DNA from: Bacteroidota bacterium
Lineage (GTDB): Bacteria > Bacteroidota > Bacteroidia > Bacteroidales > F082
Length of the DNA stretch: 64,000 bases
Direction of reading: 5' to 3'
Assembly (NCBI GenBank): GCA_002686705.1
Contig: NYYH01000056.1
Span: forward strand, 3,759-67,758
Each line of letters starts with the position of its first letter. Position 1 is the stretch's first letter. The position numbers were made by a program, and so were the translations under genes. Of the stretch, positions 9,012 to 18,722 are shown piece by piece. Below the pieces are notes generated by a model, which saw only the letters and a program-made list of their open reading frames with translations, searched no databases and was not told the origin of the DNA.

Positions 9012-12000
9012 ATGAAAAGATTTTTATCTTTAGTATTAATGATTGCGGCTTTTTTAAGTTTAAACGCAACTGATTGGATTGAATTAAAAAACGAAGGACA
9101 GGCATCTGAAAATATTAAACTTGTATCGTCAGATGTTAACACCTCGATGGTTCATTTTTCAATGAACGGGTTTTGGAAAAATGATGTAGAAACAAGCAGG
9201 GGAACGGCATGGCTAATCTCTGCTGAGAATAGTGGCTCAAATTTAAAGCTTGGTGCTCCCAATTTGCCAGTTTTTGCAACATCACTTATTATTCCTAATC
9301 AGGCAAATATGCAGATGAAAATTGTGTCATCGCAATATGAAGAATTTCAAGATGTGTTAATTGCACCCTCAAAAGGGAATTTGGTACGCACTGTTGATCC
9401 TTCAAGTATTCCATATGAATTTGGCAAGCAATACTCAGTTGATTTATATTATCCAGGTGAAGTAGGAAATTTGAGAGAACCTTATATAGTAAGAGACTTT
9501 CGTGCACAAACAGTTCTGATTTACCCGATGCAATATAATCCTATATCAAAAACTTTAAGAGTTTATTATGATATTACTGTTGAGATTACCGAAAGCGGAA
9601 CTTCTACAATAAATACATTGCCTTCTGATTATCAGATCGATCAAGTTGAAAGCACATTTCATAATATTTATTCTCGTCAACTGTTAAACTACAATTTAAC
9701 CTCTCGTTATGATCCTGTTGGTGAAGTAGGAAATATGTTGATTATCTCACACGGTGATTTTATGGACGAAGTACAACCTCTTATTGATTGGAAAATAAAG
9801 ACAGGAACTCCTGTTGAGATTGTTGATGTAGCAACAATTGGTGGGGCGTCTGATATTAAACAATACATTGCCAATTACTTTACTGACAATGGGCTTACTT
9901 TTGTTCTACTGGTTGGTGATGCACCTCAAGTTCCTACAAGTAATGCAGGAGGTTGGGATTCAGATGTGGATTATTCTTATGTTGCAGGTAACGATCATTA
10001 TCCTGATTTATTTGTTGGAAGATTTTCAGCAGAAACAGAAGCTCAAGTTGTAACACAGGTGACAAGAGTATTGGATTACGAACAAAACCCAATAACAGAC
10101 ACTGCCTGGTATTCAAAAGCTGTGGGTATAGCATCTGATCAAGGTCCTGGTGATGATAATGAATATGACTATGTTCACATCAGAAATATTGGTGATAACA
10201 AGTTAATTCCTTTTACATATAATTATGCTTATGAATTTTTTGATGGTAGCCAAGGAGGTAATGATGCTGATAACAACCCTACTTCAACAATGGTAGGTGA
10301 TGCTATTAATTCAGGAGCAACGATTATAAACTATACAGGTCATGGCAGCCAGGTTTCTTGGAGTACTTCAGGGTTTTCAAACAGCAATGTTAATAGCCTG
10401 ACTAATAATGGAAAACTACCTTTTATTTTTTCAGTGGCATGCGTAAACGGAAACTTTGTAGCAGGAACATGTTTCGCCGAGGCATGGTTAAGGGCTGAAA
10501 ATAACGGTGAACCAGCAGGGGCAATTGCCACTTTAATGTCAACAATCAACCAAAGCTGGAATCCTCCAATGCGCGGTCAGGATGAAATGAATGATATACT
10601 GAGTGAAGCATATTCTGATAATATTAAACGTACATTCGGAGGAATATCCATGAATGGTTGTATGAACATGAATGATGTTTATGGAACTGCTGGTGAAGAA
10701 ATGACAGATACCTGGACTATTTTTGGTGATCCTTCACTTGAGATAAGAACAGCTGTCCCACAAGATTTAACCGTTACACACCCAGCGTCTGTTATATTAG
10801 GTTCTACAACAATGAGTATCACATGTGATGCAGAAGGTGCATTTGCAACATTTAGTATGAATGGTGAGATTATTGGTTCAGCAATTGTTGAGGGTGGGTC
10901 TGCAACCTTAACTTACGAAGGACTTACCAACTTAGGTACAGCTGATTTTGTGGTAACATCTTTCAATTATCGACCATATATTTCCACAATTGAAATTATA
11001 CCAGCTGAAGGGCCTTATATAGTCTATGCAACAAATATAATCAATGACATAGCAGGTAATAATGATGGATTAATGGATTACTCCGAGAACATATTGCTAA
11101 CAGTTGGTTTAACTAATGTTGGACTAGAAGAAGCAGTAGGTGTGACTGCAACTTTGACAACTACAAGTGAATATATTGAACTCGTTTCAACAGAAGCCGA
11201 TTATGGTAATATTGCTGCAAATGATACAGTGATAGTGGTTGATGGATTTGAGTTTAATGTGACTGATGATATCCCTGACCTAATTATTGCAAATTTCCAG
11301 ATATCTGCTCAAGACGAAAATGGTAATGAAATTTGGGAATCTTCTTTCATGTTAACAGGTCATGCACCAAGTTTAGTCTTTAGTGGATTTGCAATCGATG
11401 ATTCGGATGGAAATAGCAATGGAAGAATTGATCCAGGTGAAACTGTTGAAATTGCTGTTGATATATCAAACGATGGAACATCAGAAGCTTATAATGTTAT
11501 GAGTGAGCTGCAATCTTCAAGTGAATACATTGAGATAAACGGCGATCCTCAATCATTAGGCAATATTCCCGGTAATGAAATAGAACAAGTAATATTTAGC
11601 GTATCTGCTGCATCTGATACGCCTGAGGGTACTTCTGTAACTTTCGAAATAAATATGATAGCTGATCATGGGATTAGTGGAACCGATGACTTTATTGCAG
11701 TAATTGGACTTAAGTCTATTTTAATTATCGATTTGGCAAATAGCAATTCTACAAGTTCAATTGAATCATGTTTGGATATGTTACAAGTAGAAAGAGATGT
11801 TGTAATTGATTGGTCTGCAGATATTAATAATTATCAATCAGTATTTGTATTGTTAGGGATATATCCGGATAATTATGTGTTAGAAAATGCCGAGGGTGAT
11901 TTACTTGCCACATACCTTGAAAATGGCGGACGTATATACATGGAAGGAGGTGATACCTGGGCATATGATAACCAAACAAGTGTTCATGAACTTTTTAATA

Positions 12001-12599
12001 TAGAGGGTATAGCTGATGGAGCTGGAGACTTAGGAACTATTGTTGGTGAAAGCGGGAGTATCATGCATAGTTTCGAATTTGAATATAATGGTATAAACAG
12101 TTATATAGACCAAATTGCACCAAAGTCAAACAGTTTGCTCATTTTCAAAAATACAGAACCTGAATATGGCACAGGGGTTTCTTTTGAAAATGAAGTATAT
12201 AAAACTATTGGTACTTCATTTGAGTTTGCAGGTCTTGTTGATCAAGAAGGATCAACCAAAGATGAAGTGATGGCTGAAATATTATTCTTTTTTGGGATAA
12301 ATTACATGTGGACTGATATTGATGATAATCCGATTACTGATTTAAACGTTATAGCATACCCTAATCCGACTAATGAAAATGTCACTATTCAACTTTCTCT
12401 GGATAAAAGTTATGAAGTCAGCCTTTCAATCTTTGATTTGACTGGAAGAAAAATAACAGATCTTTCTAATGAGGAAAAAATTATTGGTGGTTCACACAAT
12501 TATTATTGGAACACTACAGGTGTGGATTCAGGAATATATTTCTACAAATTAAATATTGGAAGTACTTCTGTTGTAAGAAAAATTATCGTAACCAAATAG
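9012..12599 (+). CDS. Gingipain-like C25 cysteine protease with T9SS sorting domain
   Basis: A 1195-residue secreted protease. A signal peptide (KRFLSLVLMIAAFLSLNA) is followed by a propeptide-like region of about 220 residues. The caspase-like peptidase C25 domain comes next. Its catalytic His is in NYTGHGSQVSW (residue 444) and its catalytic Cys in FSVACVNGNF (residue 477). The His-Cys spacing of 33 equals that of the gingipain pair His211/Cys244. Two Ig-like/CARDB-type beta domains follow, then a Rossmann-like segment (about 900-1000, with LENGGRIYMEGGD). A T9SS sorting domain begins near residue 1114 (AYPNPTNENVTI). The ATG at 9012 is chosen because it directly starts the signal peptide; the frame is open back to 8973. 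Family knowledge suggests extracellular protein degradation, but cleavage specificity cannot be inferred. Confidence 0.92.
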   Translation: MKRFLSLVLMIAAFLSLNATDWIELKNEGQASENIKLVSSDVNTSMVHFSMNGFWKNDVETSRGTAWLISAENSGSNLKLGAPNLPVFATSLIIPNQANMQMKIVSSQYEEFQDVLIAPSKGNLVRTVDPSSIPYEFGKQYSVDLYYPGEVGNLREPYIVRDFRAQTVLIYPMQYNPISKTLRVYYDITVEITESGTSTINTLPSDYQIDQVESTFHNIYSRQLLNYNLTSRYDPVGEVGNMLIISHGDFMDEVQPLIDWKIKTGTPVEIVDVATIGGASDIKQYIANYFTDNGLTFVLLVGDAPQVPTSNAGGWDSDVDYSYVAGNDHYPDLFVGRFSAETEAQVVTQVTRVLDYEQNPITDTAWYSKAVGIASDQGPGDDNEYDYVHIRNIGDNKLIPFTYNYAYEFFDGSQGGNDADNNPTSTMVGDAINSGATIINYTGHGSQVSWSTSGFSNSNVNSLTNNGKLPFIFSVACVNGNFVAGTCFAEAWLRAENNGEPAGAIATLMSTINQSWNPPMRGQDEMNDILSEAYSDNIKRTFGGISMNGCMNMNDVYGTAGEEMTDTWTIFGDPSLEIRTAVPQDLTVTHPASVILGSTTMSITCDAEGAFATFSMNGEIIGSAIVEGGSATLTYEGLTNLGTADFVVTSFNYRPYISTIEIIPAEGPYIVYATNIINDIAGNNDGLMDYSENILLTVGLTNVGLEEAVGVTATLTTTSEYIELVSTEADYGNIAANDTVIVVDGFEFNVTDDIPDLIIANFQISAQDENGNEIWESSFMLTGHAPSLVFSGFAIDDSDGNSNGRIDPGETVEIAVDISNDGTSEAYNVMSELQSSSEYIEINGDPQSLGNIPGNEIEQVIFSVSAASDTPEGTSVTFEINMIADHGISGTDDFIAVIGLKSILIIDLANSNSTSSIESCLDMLQVERDVVIDWSADINNYQSVFVLLGIYPDNYVLENAEGDLLATYLENGGRIYMEGGDTWAYDNQTSVHELFNIEGIADGAGDLGTIVGESGSIMHSFEFEYNGINSYIDQIAPKSNSLLIFKNTEPEYGTGVSFENEVYKTIGTSFEFAGLVDQEGSTKDEVMAEILFFFGINYMWTDIDDNPITDLNVIAYPNPTNENVTIQLSLDKSYEVSLSIFDLTGRKITDLSNEEKIIGGSHNYYWNTTGVDSGIYFYKLNIGSTSVVRKIIVTK

Positions 12600-12604
12600 C
12601 TCAA

Positions 12605-14443
12605 TTATTCGACAGTAACAGATTTTGCAAGATTACGTGGCATATCTACGTTACAGCCACGCATAACTGCAATATGATAAGCCAGTTTTTGTAGCGGGAT
12701 TGTTGCGAGGAGTGGGATTAGAAATTCTTCAGTTTCAGGAATTTCAATTACATAATCGGCTATCTTTTTAATAATTGTATCTCCCTCAGTGACTATTGCA
12801 ATAATTTTACCTTTTCTGGCTTTAACTTCTTGAATATTGCTTACAACTTTTTCGTAAATACCTAAGTGTGGAGCAATAAAAACAACTGGCATGTTTTCAT
12901 CAATCAAGGCTATCGGTCCATGTTTCATTTCTGCAGCTGGATAACCCTCGGCATGAATATATGATATTTCTTTAAGTTTTAAAGCTCCTTCAAGCGCAAC
13001 AGGGAAATTATTTCCTCTGCCTAAATAAAGAAAATTATTTACATCTTTATACTTTTTTGCAATTCTCTCAGTCGTGCCATTAGTACTTAATACCCTTTCC
13101 ACTTTTTCAGGTATTCTGTCAAGTTCTTGCAACATCTGCATAAATTTGGCTTTTGGTATTGTTCCTTTAAGTTGTGCAAGTCTTAGTGTCATTACTGCAA
13201 GTACCGCAACTTGTGCTGTAAAAGCCTTTGTTGATGCAACCCCAATTTCAGGTCCTGCATGTGTGTATGAACCTGCATGAGAAGCCCTCGCAATTGATGA
13301 ACCAACAACATTACATATTCCAAGAATTGTTGCACCCTTCTTCTTTGCTAACTCAATGGCAGCCAATGTATCAGCAGTTTCACCTGACTGCGAAATAGCA
13401 ATAATTACATCATCTTCACTAATTATTGGATTTCTATATCTGAACTCTGAGGCATATTCAACTTCAACGGGTATCCGTGCAATATCCTCAATCATATACT
13501 CACCAACTAAACCAGCATGCCATGATGTACCACAAGCGATTATAATAATGCGTTTAGCATTTACTAGTTTTTGTTCATAATCAATAATCCCACCCAGAGA
13601 AACATTGCCAGTTATAGGATTTATCCTTCCTCTTAAGCTATCTTTAATAGAGTTAGGCTGTTCGTATATCTCTTTCAACATGAAATGTTCGTATCCTCCT
13701 TTTTCAAGTTCACTCAGATTCCATTCCAATTCCTGAACATAAGGTGTTTTATCCTTATTTTTGATAGTTTTAATTTTTAACTCTTCACCTCTTGTAAGAA
13801 CAGCAATTTCTTCATCCTCAAGATAAACAACATTCTTGGTATACTCCACAATTGGTGTGGCATCAGACGCAAGAAAGAAATCGTCATCGCCAATTCCAAC
13901 AACTAACGGACTTCCTTTTCTTGCTGCTATCAATGTATTAGGATGTTCCTCTGACAAGATCACAATCGCATAAGCACCAATAACCTGACTCAAAGCAATA
14001 CGCACGGCTTCATCAAGAAGAACATTTTCTTTTATTCGAATATCCTCAATTAGGTTTACTAACACTTCAGTATCAGTATCCGATTCGAAAACATATCCTC
14101 TCGCCTTTAATTCTTCTTTTAATGTGGAATAATTTTCAATAATTCCGTTGTGGATAATTGAAATTGATTTTGACTGGGAGGAGTGTGGATGTGCATTTAT
14201 TTGATTTGGTTCACCATGTGTAGCCCAACGAGTGTGCGCTATCCCAATTTCTCCTTCAACATGTTGATCTTTTAAAAACTTTTCAAGTTTAGAAACTTTT
14301 CCTTTGGTTTTGTATGTATGAATTTTACCATTTAACAGTGAAATGCCTGCACTATCGTAACCTCGGTACTCTAAACGATGTAACCCTTTAATTAATATAG
14401 GGTGCGCCTTTTTGTATCCTATATAAGCAACTATTCCACACAT
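12605..14443 (-). CDS. glmS: Glutamine-fructose-6-phosphate aminotransferase (isomerizing)
   Basis: A 612-residue GlmS that makes glucosamine-6-phosphate from fructose-6-phosphate and glutamine, the first step to UDP-GlcNAc for peptidoglycan and LPS. The catalytic Cys follows the initiator Met (MCGIVAYIGY). The N-terminal Ntn glutaminase domain includes HTRWATHGEPNQINAHPH. Two SIS sugar-isomerase domains follow (IACGTSWHAGLVGEYMIEDI and ISQSGETADTLAAI, then LGRGNNFPVALEGALKLKEI). The C-terminus ends with MRGCNVDMPRNLAKSVTVE, the universal GlmS tail. Length is typical. The gene converges on the C25 protease with 5 bases between the stops and has the best promoter match in the window upstream. 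Confidence 0.98.
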   Translation of the reverse strand: MCGIVAYIGYKKAHPILIKGLHRLEYRGYDSAGISLLNGKIHTYKTKGKVSKLEKFLKDQHVEGEIGIAHTRWATHGEPNQINAHPHSSQSKSISIIHNGIIENYSTLKEELKARGYVFESDTDTEVLVNLIEDIRIKENVLLDEAVRIALSQVIGAYAIVILSEEHPNTLIAARKGSPLVVGIGDDDFFLASDATPIVEYTKNVVYLEDEEIAVLTRGEELKIKTIKNKDKTPYVQELEWNLSELEKGGYEHFMLKEIYEQPNSIKDSLRGRINPITGNVSLGGIIDYEQKLVNAKRIIIIACGTSWHAGLVGEYMIEDIARIPVEVEYASEFRYRNPIISEDDVIIAISQSGETADTLAAIELAKKKGATILGICNVVGSSIARASHAGSYTHAGPEIGVASTKAFTAQVAVLAVMTLRLAQLKGTIPKAKFMQMLQELDRIPEKVERVLSTNGTTERIAKKYKDVNNFLYLGRGNNFPVALEGALKLKEISYIHAEGYPAAEMKHGPIALIDENMPVVFIAPHLGIYEKVVSNIQEVKARKGKIIAIVTEGDTIIKKIADYVIEIPETEEFLIPLLATIPLQKLAYHIAVMRGCNVDMPRNLAKSVTVE

Positions 14444-14463
14444 GTTTTATTTATTTAATTATA

Positions 14464-14493
14464 CAAATATAAACGAAAACAGGAAATTTCAAA
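14464..14493 (-). promoter_or_regulatory. Bacteroidota-type promoter of glmS
   Basis: On the minus strand a TTTG (-33 element, 14490-14493) is followed after 18 bases by TATATTTG (-7 element, 14464-14471). This fits the TTTG-N17/19-TAnnTTTG consensus of the Bacteroidota housekeeping sigma factor. The glmS ATG lies about 20 bases downstream of the -7 box. Confidence 0.55.
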
Positions 14494-14520
14494 AAAAGAG
14501 AGGTTAAATTAGTTTTGGTT

Positions 14521-15870
14521 TTACAAATCAGTATATAATATTTCGAGCATTATGCCGGTTGAGTCTGCGCCGTTTTGATTTCCTTTAAAGATAAAACGCT
14601 CGGGGTGAACCGAACCTCCAAAGATGAATAAGTACAGCCCTCTGTTGGGCAATGTAGTGTCACTAATCATAGATTGAATATAGCGTGTTATTCTAAATTC
14701 ATAAGAATTTCTTGACTCGTTATATTTTCCATCAAAATAGGCCTCTCCTTCACTTTGGTCGATTAATGGTATTCCCAATCCATCTTCTTCAATTTCTAAC
14801 AAGGACATTTTTGCAGGAGCCCCAAAAAACTCATCTTCAGGATAACCAGGAAGGACTAATTTGGCTTCATTGATTGCAACATTTCCGAGTTGAGCCCATT
14901 TTATCAAATAAGGGAATTTAATGATTGTTTGAACACCCCCATACCCCTGAACATAAAATTTTTGTGATCCTAACATAGTATCACCATTAATTACCTGTGC
15001 TTTAAAATCAGGGCTGGAACTATTATATTCATGCTCATATTTATTTACAGTAGCGGTTGTAGTAGTTATAATATAATCATACCTAAGTGAGTCTTGTTCA
15101 CTGTTGCTGTAATATAATGATAGTTTTGAGTATGTTGAGGAAAGACCGAAATATACTATTGCACCATCCTCATAAACAGGTTGCGACTGAATAAAAAGCC
15201 CTTTAAAGTACTCCTGAAATGTTTCACTATCGTCCATTTCTGCAGAATCTGCATTTAGTAATTTATCACCAAGAGCAGTGCTAATATTTGATAAATTCAT
15301 CCAGACTATTGGTTTAAGTGTGTCTCCATCTATCACAATACTATCATTAGGTCTCGGCATAAACGAAAAATTGCTATAATCCGTAGGATCAAGAGGAAGT
15401 TGCAGATTTGAATAATAGATACTGTCTTTACTTATACCTTCTAACATTTCATAAGTATGAGCAGTAAGTATAACATTTGTGTCACCATAAACCCCTTCAT
15501 AATTTAGTGTGAGTATCAATGAATCTAATTGTCTATCTTCTCCAAAATCATGACCATTAACGGAAAGGATGAATTGTGTGTAAAATCCTGCAGTAGTACC
15601 GCCAAATACTGGATCCTTCAAACTACCAAAGGCACTAACACTTAATTTGTCGGACCTTATTGAGTCTAAGAGTTCCGAATAGCCATAAATTGAAGATGTA
15701 TCTGTAAAGGCAACTTGGAGTTTGCTGTCTTCAGGTTGAATTACAAAACCAATTTGTCCGGCCTTCTTGGAACACGAATTAAATAGAAACGAAAGTATAA
15801 TGAAGGAAAGCAGACTGAAAACAGCAGACGAAATTATTGATTTACTAATCTTCTCCGATAATTTTATCAT
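14521..15870 (-). CDS. DUF4270 family lipoprotein
   Basis: A protein of about 449 residues matching the Bacteroidota DUF4270 family in length, lipoprotein N-terminus and beta-rich composition. The signal sequence ends in a lipobox-like SFLFNSC, followed by SKKAGQIGFVIQPED. The body has many DSIV/DTTLPNRGLYLFIFG-type strands and ends EILYTDL. Longer starts exist (15909, 15891). The ATG at 15870 gives the cleanest signal peptide and overlaps the upstream gene's 3' end by 26 bases, implying translational coupling. DUF4270 proteins have no established function; surface or outer-membrane lipoprotein is inferred. Its linkage to the glycogen-synthase-like gene is a context clue only. Confidence 0.8.
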   Translation of the reverse strand: MIKLSEKISKSIISSAVFSLLSFIILSFLFNSCSKKAGQIGFVIQPEDSKLQVAFTDTSSIYGYSELLDSIRSDKLSVSAFGSLKDPVFGGTTAGFYTQFILSVNGHDFGEDRQLDSLILTLNYEGVYGDTNVILTAHTYEMLEGISKDSIYYSNLQLPLDPTDYSNFSFMPRPNDSIVIDGDTLKPIVWMNLSNISTALGDKLLNADSAEMDDSETFQEYFKGLFIQSQPVYEDGAIVYFGLSSTYSKLSLYYSNSEQDSLRYDYIITTTTATVNKYEHEYNSSSPDFKAQVINGDTMLGSQKFYVQGYGGVQTIIKFPYLIKWAQLGNVAINEAKLVLPGYPEDEFFGAPAKMSLLEIEEDGLGIPLIDQSEGEAYFDGKYNESRNSYEFRITRYIQSMISDTTLPNRGLYLFIFGGSVHPERFIFKGNQNGADSTGIMLEILYTDL

Positions 15871-16657
15871 AAAATTTATTGTACGCAACATAATAATTCT
15901 CATCTTCAATATAATCTAGCATAGGTTTTCCAGATGCCTTTGCATATTTAAGTATTTCTGGGTCTATTTCCGCACTTCCCTGGATCAGTGCATCTGATCT
16001 ATCAATAGCACCTTTCATCATCGAAACGTATGTTCCGTCTTTATAGTGTTTAAGGTCACTTTTATTTAGACCGTTCATGACAATTTTTTCAGTAAATCCA
16101 TCTTTAAATCCTTCCGAAAAATCGTCATCATACAATGAGAAAATAATTTTCAGATCACCGAATATAGGATTATCTTTATATGCAGTTCTTATGTAAAGAG
16201 GAATAAGGCTTGAAAACCAGCCGTGGGCATGAACAACATCAGGAGCCCAACCAAGTTTTTTTACAGTTTCTAATACACCCTTCGAAAAGAAAACTGTTCT
16301 TTCATCATTATCCTCAAAAAAAGTATCATTTTTATCTCTAAATAAAAATTTACGATGGAAATAGTCTTCATTATCAATAAAATAAACTTGCATCCTTGCT
16401 TGTTGTATAGATGCAACTTTAATTATCAGAGGGTGGTCGATGTCATCAATAATAAGATTCATGCCAGATAACCTTATTACCTCATGGAGTTGATTTCTCC
16501 TTTCGTTTACTAAACCATAACGAGGCATGAATGTACGTATTTCTTTTCCAGATTCCTGCGTTTTTTGAGGTAGAAAACGTCCTATCTTGCTAATGTGAGT
16601 CTCGGGCAGATAGGGCATAATCTCTTGATTTACATATAGAACCCTCTTTTTTTCCAT
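15845..16657 (-). CDS. Truncated glycogen/starch-synthase-like (GT5 N-terminal domain) protein
   Basis: A 270-residue protein resembling only the N-terminal Rossmann domain of glycogen/starch synthases (GT5). Recognisable are the start KKRVLYVNQEIMPYLPETHI, the IRTFMPRYGLVNERR motif and the PDVVHAHGWFSSLIPLYIRT motif. The ADP-glucose-binding KxGG motif near the N-terminus is missing: the equivalent stretch reads HISKIGRFLPQ. The C-terminal GT-B domain is absent, and the frame ends cleanly at 15845 in overlap with the next gene. I know proteins of about this length annotated this way in many Bacteroidota, so it is probably a specialised family rather than a local deletion. True glycogen synthase activity is doubtful. 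Confidence 0.8.
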   Translation of the reverse strand: MEKKRVLYVNQEIMPYLPETHISKIGRFLPQKTQESGKEIRTFMPRYGLVNERRNQLHEVIRLSGMNLIIDDIDHPLIIKVASIQQARMQVYFIDNEDYFHRKFLFRDKNDTFFEDNDERTVFFSKGVLETVKKLGWAPDVVHAHGWFSSLIPLYIRTAYKDNPIFGDLKIIFSLYDDDFSEGFKDGFTEKIVMNGLNKSDLKHYKDGTYVSMMKGAIDRSDALIQGSAEIDPEILKYAKASGKPMLDYIEDENYYVAYNKFYDKIIGED

Positions 16658-16686
16658 AACGTTGTAATTAGTAAATTTTCAGGGTG

Positions 16687-16694
16687 CAAAAATA
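16687..16694 (-). promoter_or_regulatory. Putative -7 box upstream of the GT5-like gene
   Basis: The minus strand reads TATTTTTG, matching TAnnTTTG, about 30 bases before the ATG at 16657. No clear -33 partner was found. Confidence 0.3.
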
Positions 16695-16841
16695 GTAAAA
16701 AAACCCGTATCAATCAATTAACTTGATATTTAATAGTGAATTGCGACTGGTAATAGTGTATTTGATTTAAGTCAACAAAAATCTAACTTATTGTTAGGAG
16801 TTATATCACAGCATTTAGTTATGTGCAAAAAGGTTGGAAGG

Positions 16842-17531
16842 TCAATCAATAAATATCAAACTGCCGCAATCAAATAATGGTCCCTCACACAACTCAATAA
16901 CTTGATACCCAGCTTCTTTTACAAATGACGCCATTTGTTCACCGTTAGAGAGATTGATTAAGCTACCTATTATAAAAATGCGATTTTGATAGACCCCACA
17001 AGCACCTCCAATAAATCCATTTTTAAATCCCGGAAGTAGAATCTCCTGAGGGTCAACATAAAGTACATTAAGTTTATTAGTGACTAATGTATGATAAATT
17101 CCTTCGTCGGATGTAATAAAGTTATCATTATTAATTGGTAGCAGATTACATCTTGTGTATCCCTGATTAACGTGAATTTTACCTTTATCAATACAAGATT
17201 CCTTAATTGTGTTATCGGTAACTTCTAAATTATGAATAAGATGAGTCTTGGTGATAACAGCATTATATTTTGCTGTTTCGGGATAACTATAGCCAACATC
17301 ACTTTGCCCTTTCAATAATCGTATCTTATTCTCATTTAATAATTTGCTGAACACATCTGGTGTATTTGGAGCAATTATTAGTTGATCATCTGATAAACAT
17401 AAGAACACATCAGGGTGACATGAAATTGATGGATATGTTAATCCTGTGGTTTCAAAAGTCAGAACTCGGCCATATTCTTTTAATCGTTTTAAAGCTAGTT
17501 CGGGAATATTTTTATTTGCTATAATTATCAT
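16842..17531 (-). CDS. Conserved protein resembling the DUF6873 / GME-fold family
   Basis: A 229-residue soluble protein without signal peptide or membrane helices. From memory of the family it resembles DUF6873, assigned to the guanidino-group-modifying-enzyme fold. It has a repeating beta-beta-alpha-beta pattern and short motifs near the end (GFIGGACGVYQNRIFIIGSL; final CEGPLFDCGSLIFI). The terminal Cys in FDCGSL sits where amidinotransferase-like enzymes carry their nucleophilic Cys, but this equivalence is inference. The gene starts 42 bases after the radical SAM gene on the same strand, so the two are probably cotranscribed. No reaction can be named. Confidence 0.6.
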   Translation of the reverse strand: MIIIANKNIPELALKRLKEYGRVLTFETTGLTYPSISCHPDVFLCLSDDQLIIAPNTPDVFSKLLNENKIRLLKGQSDVGYSYPETAKYNAVITKTHLIHNLEVTDNTIKESCIDKGKIHVNQGYTRCNLLPINNDNFITSDEGIYHTLVTNKLNVLYVDPQEILLPGFKNGFIGGACGVYQNRIFIIGSLINLSNGEQMASFVKEAGYQVIELCEGPLFDCGSLIFID

Positions 17532-17572
17532 TTTATCTAACCGGACAAAAGATTGTACTTGCTGTCTTACTT

Positions 17573-18583
17573 TTAATTCAGGGATTTTAATGTGAAGTTT
17601 CGTGCAGAATAAGATACTTCTGGCACAAACTTAACCGAATTAAATCTCTCAAGTAACATTTTTTTATTTGCTGATTTATGGCCGATAGCATAATTAATCT
17701 CTTTGGTAGGAACATGTATTTCTATATTTTTATCGGTCCCATTAATAAGTAGTGGTGTCAGTAGGTCAGCCCATAATGATGAGATTACAAGTTCTTTAAA
17801 TGAAGAATGGAAAGGCCCGTCCACCAGTTCATTGCCAGAAACAAGTCCATCAGAGGGATGTAATCCGACACGAATGAGCCTTACACCGGCCTCTTCAAAA
17901 AGCGGAAGTATTTGTTTTGTCCATTCAACAGCTTGTTTTAGTGTGAGAGGTTTATACTTTTCATTAGAGTACAACTTATGTAAAGCTGTATCCCTTATTA
18001 CTAAGGTAGGATAAAGACGTGTTTCATGTGCTCCGGATTCAATTATTTTATTGGCAGTATATATTGCTTTTTCAATCGTGTCACCTGGCAAACCAATCAT
18101 CATCTGCAATCCTAATTTAAAGCCGGTATCAATTATCATTTTTGATGCTATTTCTATTTGATTAGCGGTATGCCCACGAAACGACTTTTGTAGTACATCA
18201 TCATCAAACGACTGAGCTCCAAGTTCAATTGTTGTAACATGATTTTGGTATAGCATTTTTAAGATGCCATCATTAATATAATCAGGCCGGGTTGATAATC
18301 GAATTCCCTGAATAGTACCAGCATTAATAAAAGGCTTAATAATTTCAAGGTAGTATAGTTGTTCATCAATAGGGATACCTGTAAAGCTTCCTCCAAAAAA
18401 TCCAACTTCAACAATCCTTTTTTTAGATTTAAAAGTTTTTAAGTATACTTCAATAGTATTAATAATTTCATTTCTATCTGGAATATTCTGGTGGCCGGAA
18501 ATTTTTTCCTGATTACAAAACACACATTGAAAGGGGCATGCTAGTTCAGGAACAAAAATTGGTATTGTATAGTGCTTGGCCAT
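17573..18583 (-). CDS. Elp3-like radical SAM protein
   Basis: A 336-residue radical SAM enzyme. The 4Fe-4S cluster motif CX3CX2C is in ELACPFQCVFCNQEKISG (Cys16, Cys20, Cys23 from the ATG at 18583). Further family features are VEVGFFGGSFTGIP, IRLSTRPDYI, TIELGAQSFDDDVL and GLQMMIGLPGDT, all typical of the Elp3/YhcC group. The frame extends to 18610, but the ATG at 18583 places the Cys motif at the usual distance. No acetyltransferase domain is present, so it is not a full Elp3. Substrate unknown; tRNA or a small metabolite is possible. It is followed by the GME-fold-like gene. Confidence 0.82.
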   Translation of the reverse strand: MAKHYTIPIFVPELACPFQCVFCNQEKISGHQNIPDRNEIINTIEVYLKTFKSKKRIVEVGFFGGSFTGIPIDEQLYYLEIIKPFINAGTIQGIRLSTRPDYINDGILKMLYQNHVTTIELGAQSFDDDVLQKSFRGHTANQIEIASKMIIDTGFKLGLQMMIGLPGDTIEKAIYTANKIIESGAHETRLYPTLVIRDTALHKLYSNEKYKPLTLKQAVEWTKQILPLFEEAGVRLIRVGLHPSDGLVSGNELVDGPFHSSFKELVISSLWADLLTPLLINGTDKNIEIHVPTKEINYAIGHKSANKKMLLERFNSVKFVPEVSYSARNFTLKSLN

Positions 18584-18619
18584 AGAAATTATTTCACAAA
18601 GGTTGCACAATTTTTTCGA

Positions 18620-18627
18620 TACTTTTG
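18620..18627 (+). promoter_or_regulatory. Putative -7 box of the divergent plus-strand pair
   Basis: TACTTTTG matches TAnnTTTG and lies about 95 bases before the ATG at 18723, in the gap between divergent genes. The resulting transcript would have a leader of roughly 90 bases. Confidence 0.35.
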
Positions 18628-18722
18628 CATTATTATACTTAGTGAAGTTAGGTTTGTAACCAAATTGAGAATTTATTTTCTATCATATTACACTAAACAA
18701 AATAACTATCAATCATAAGAAT

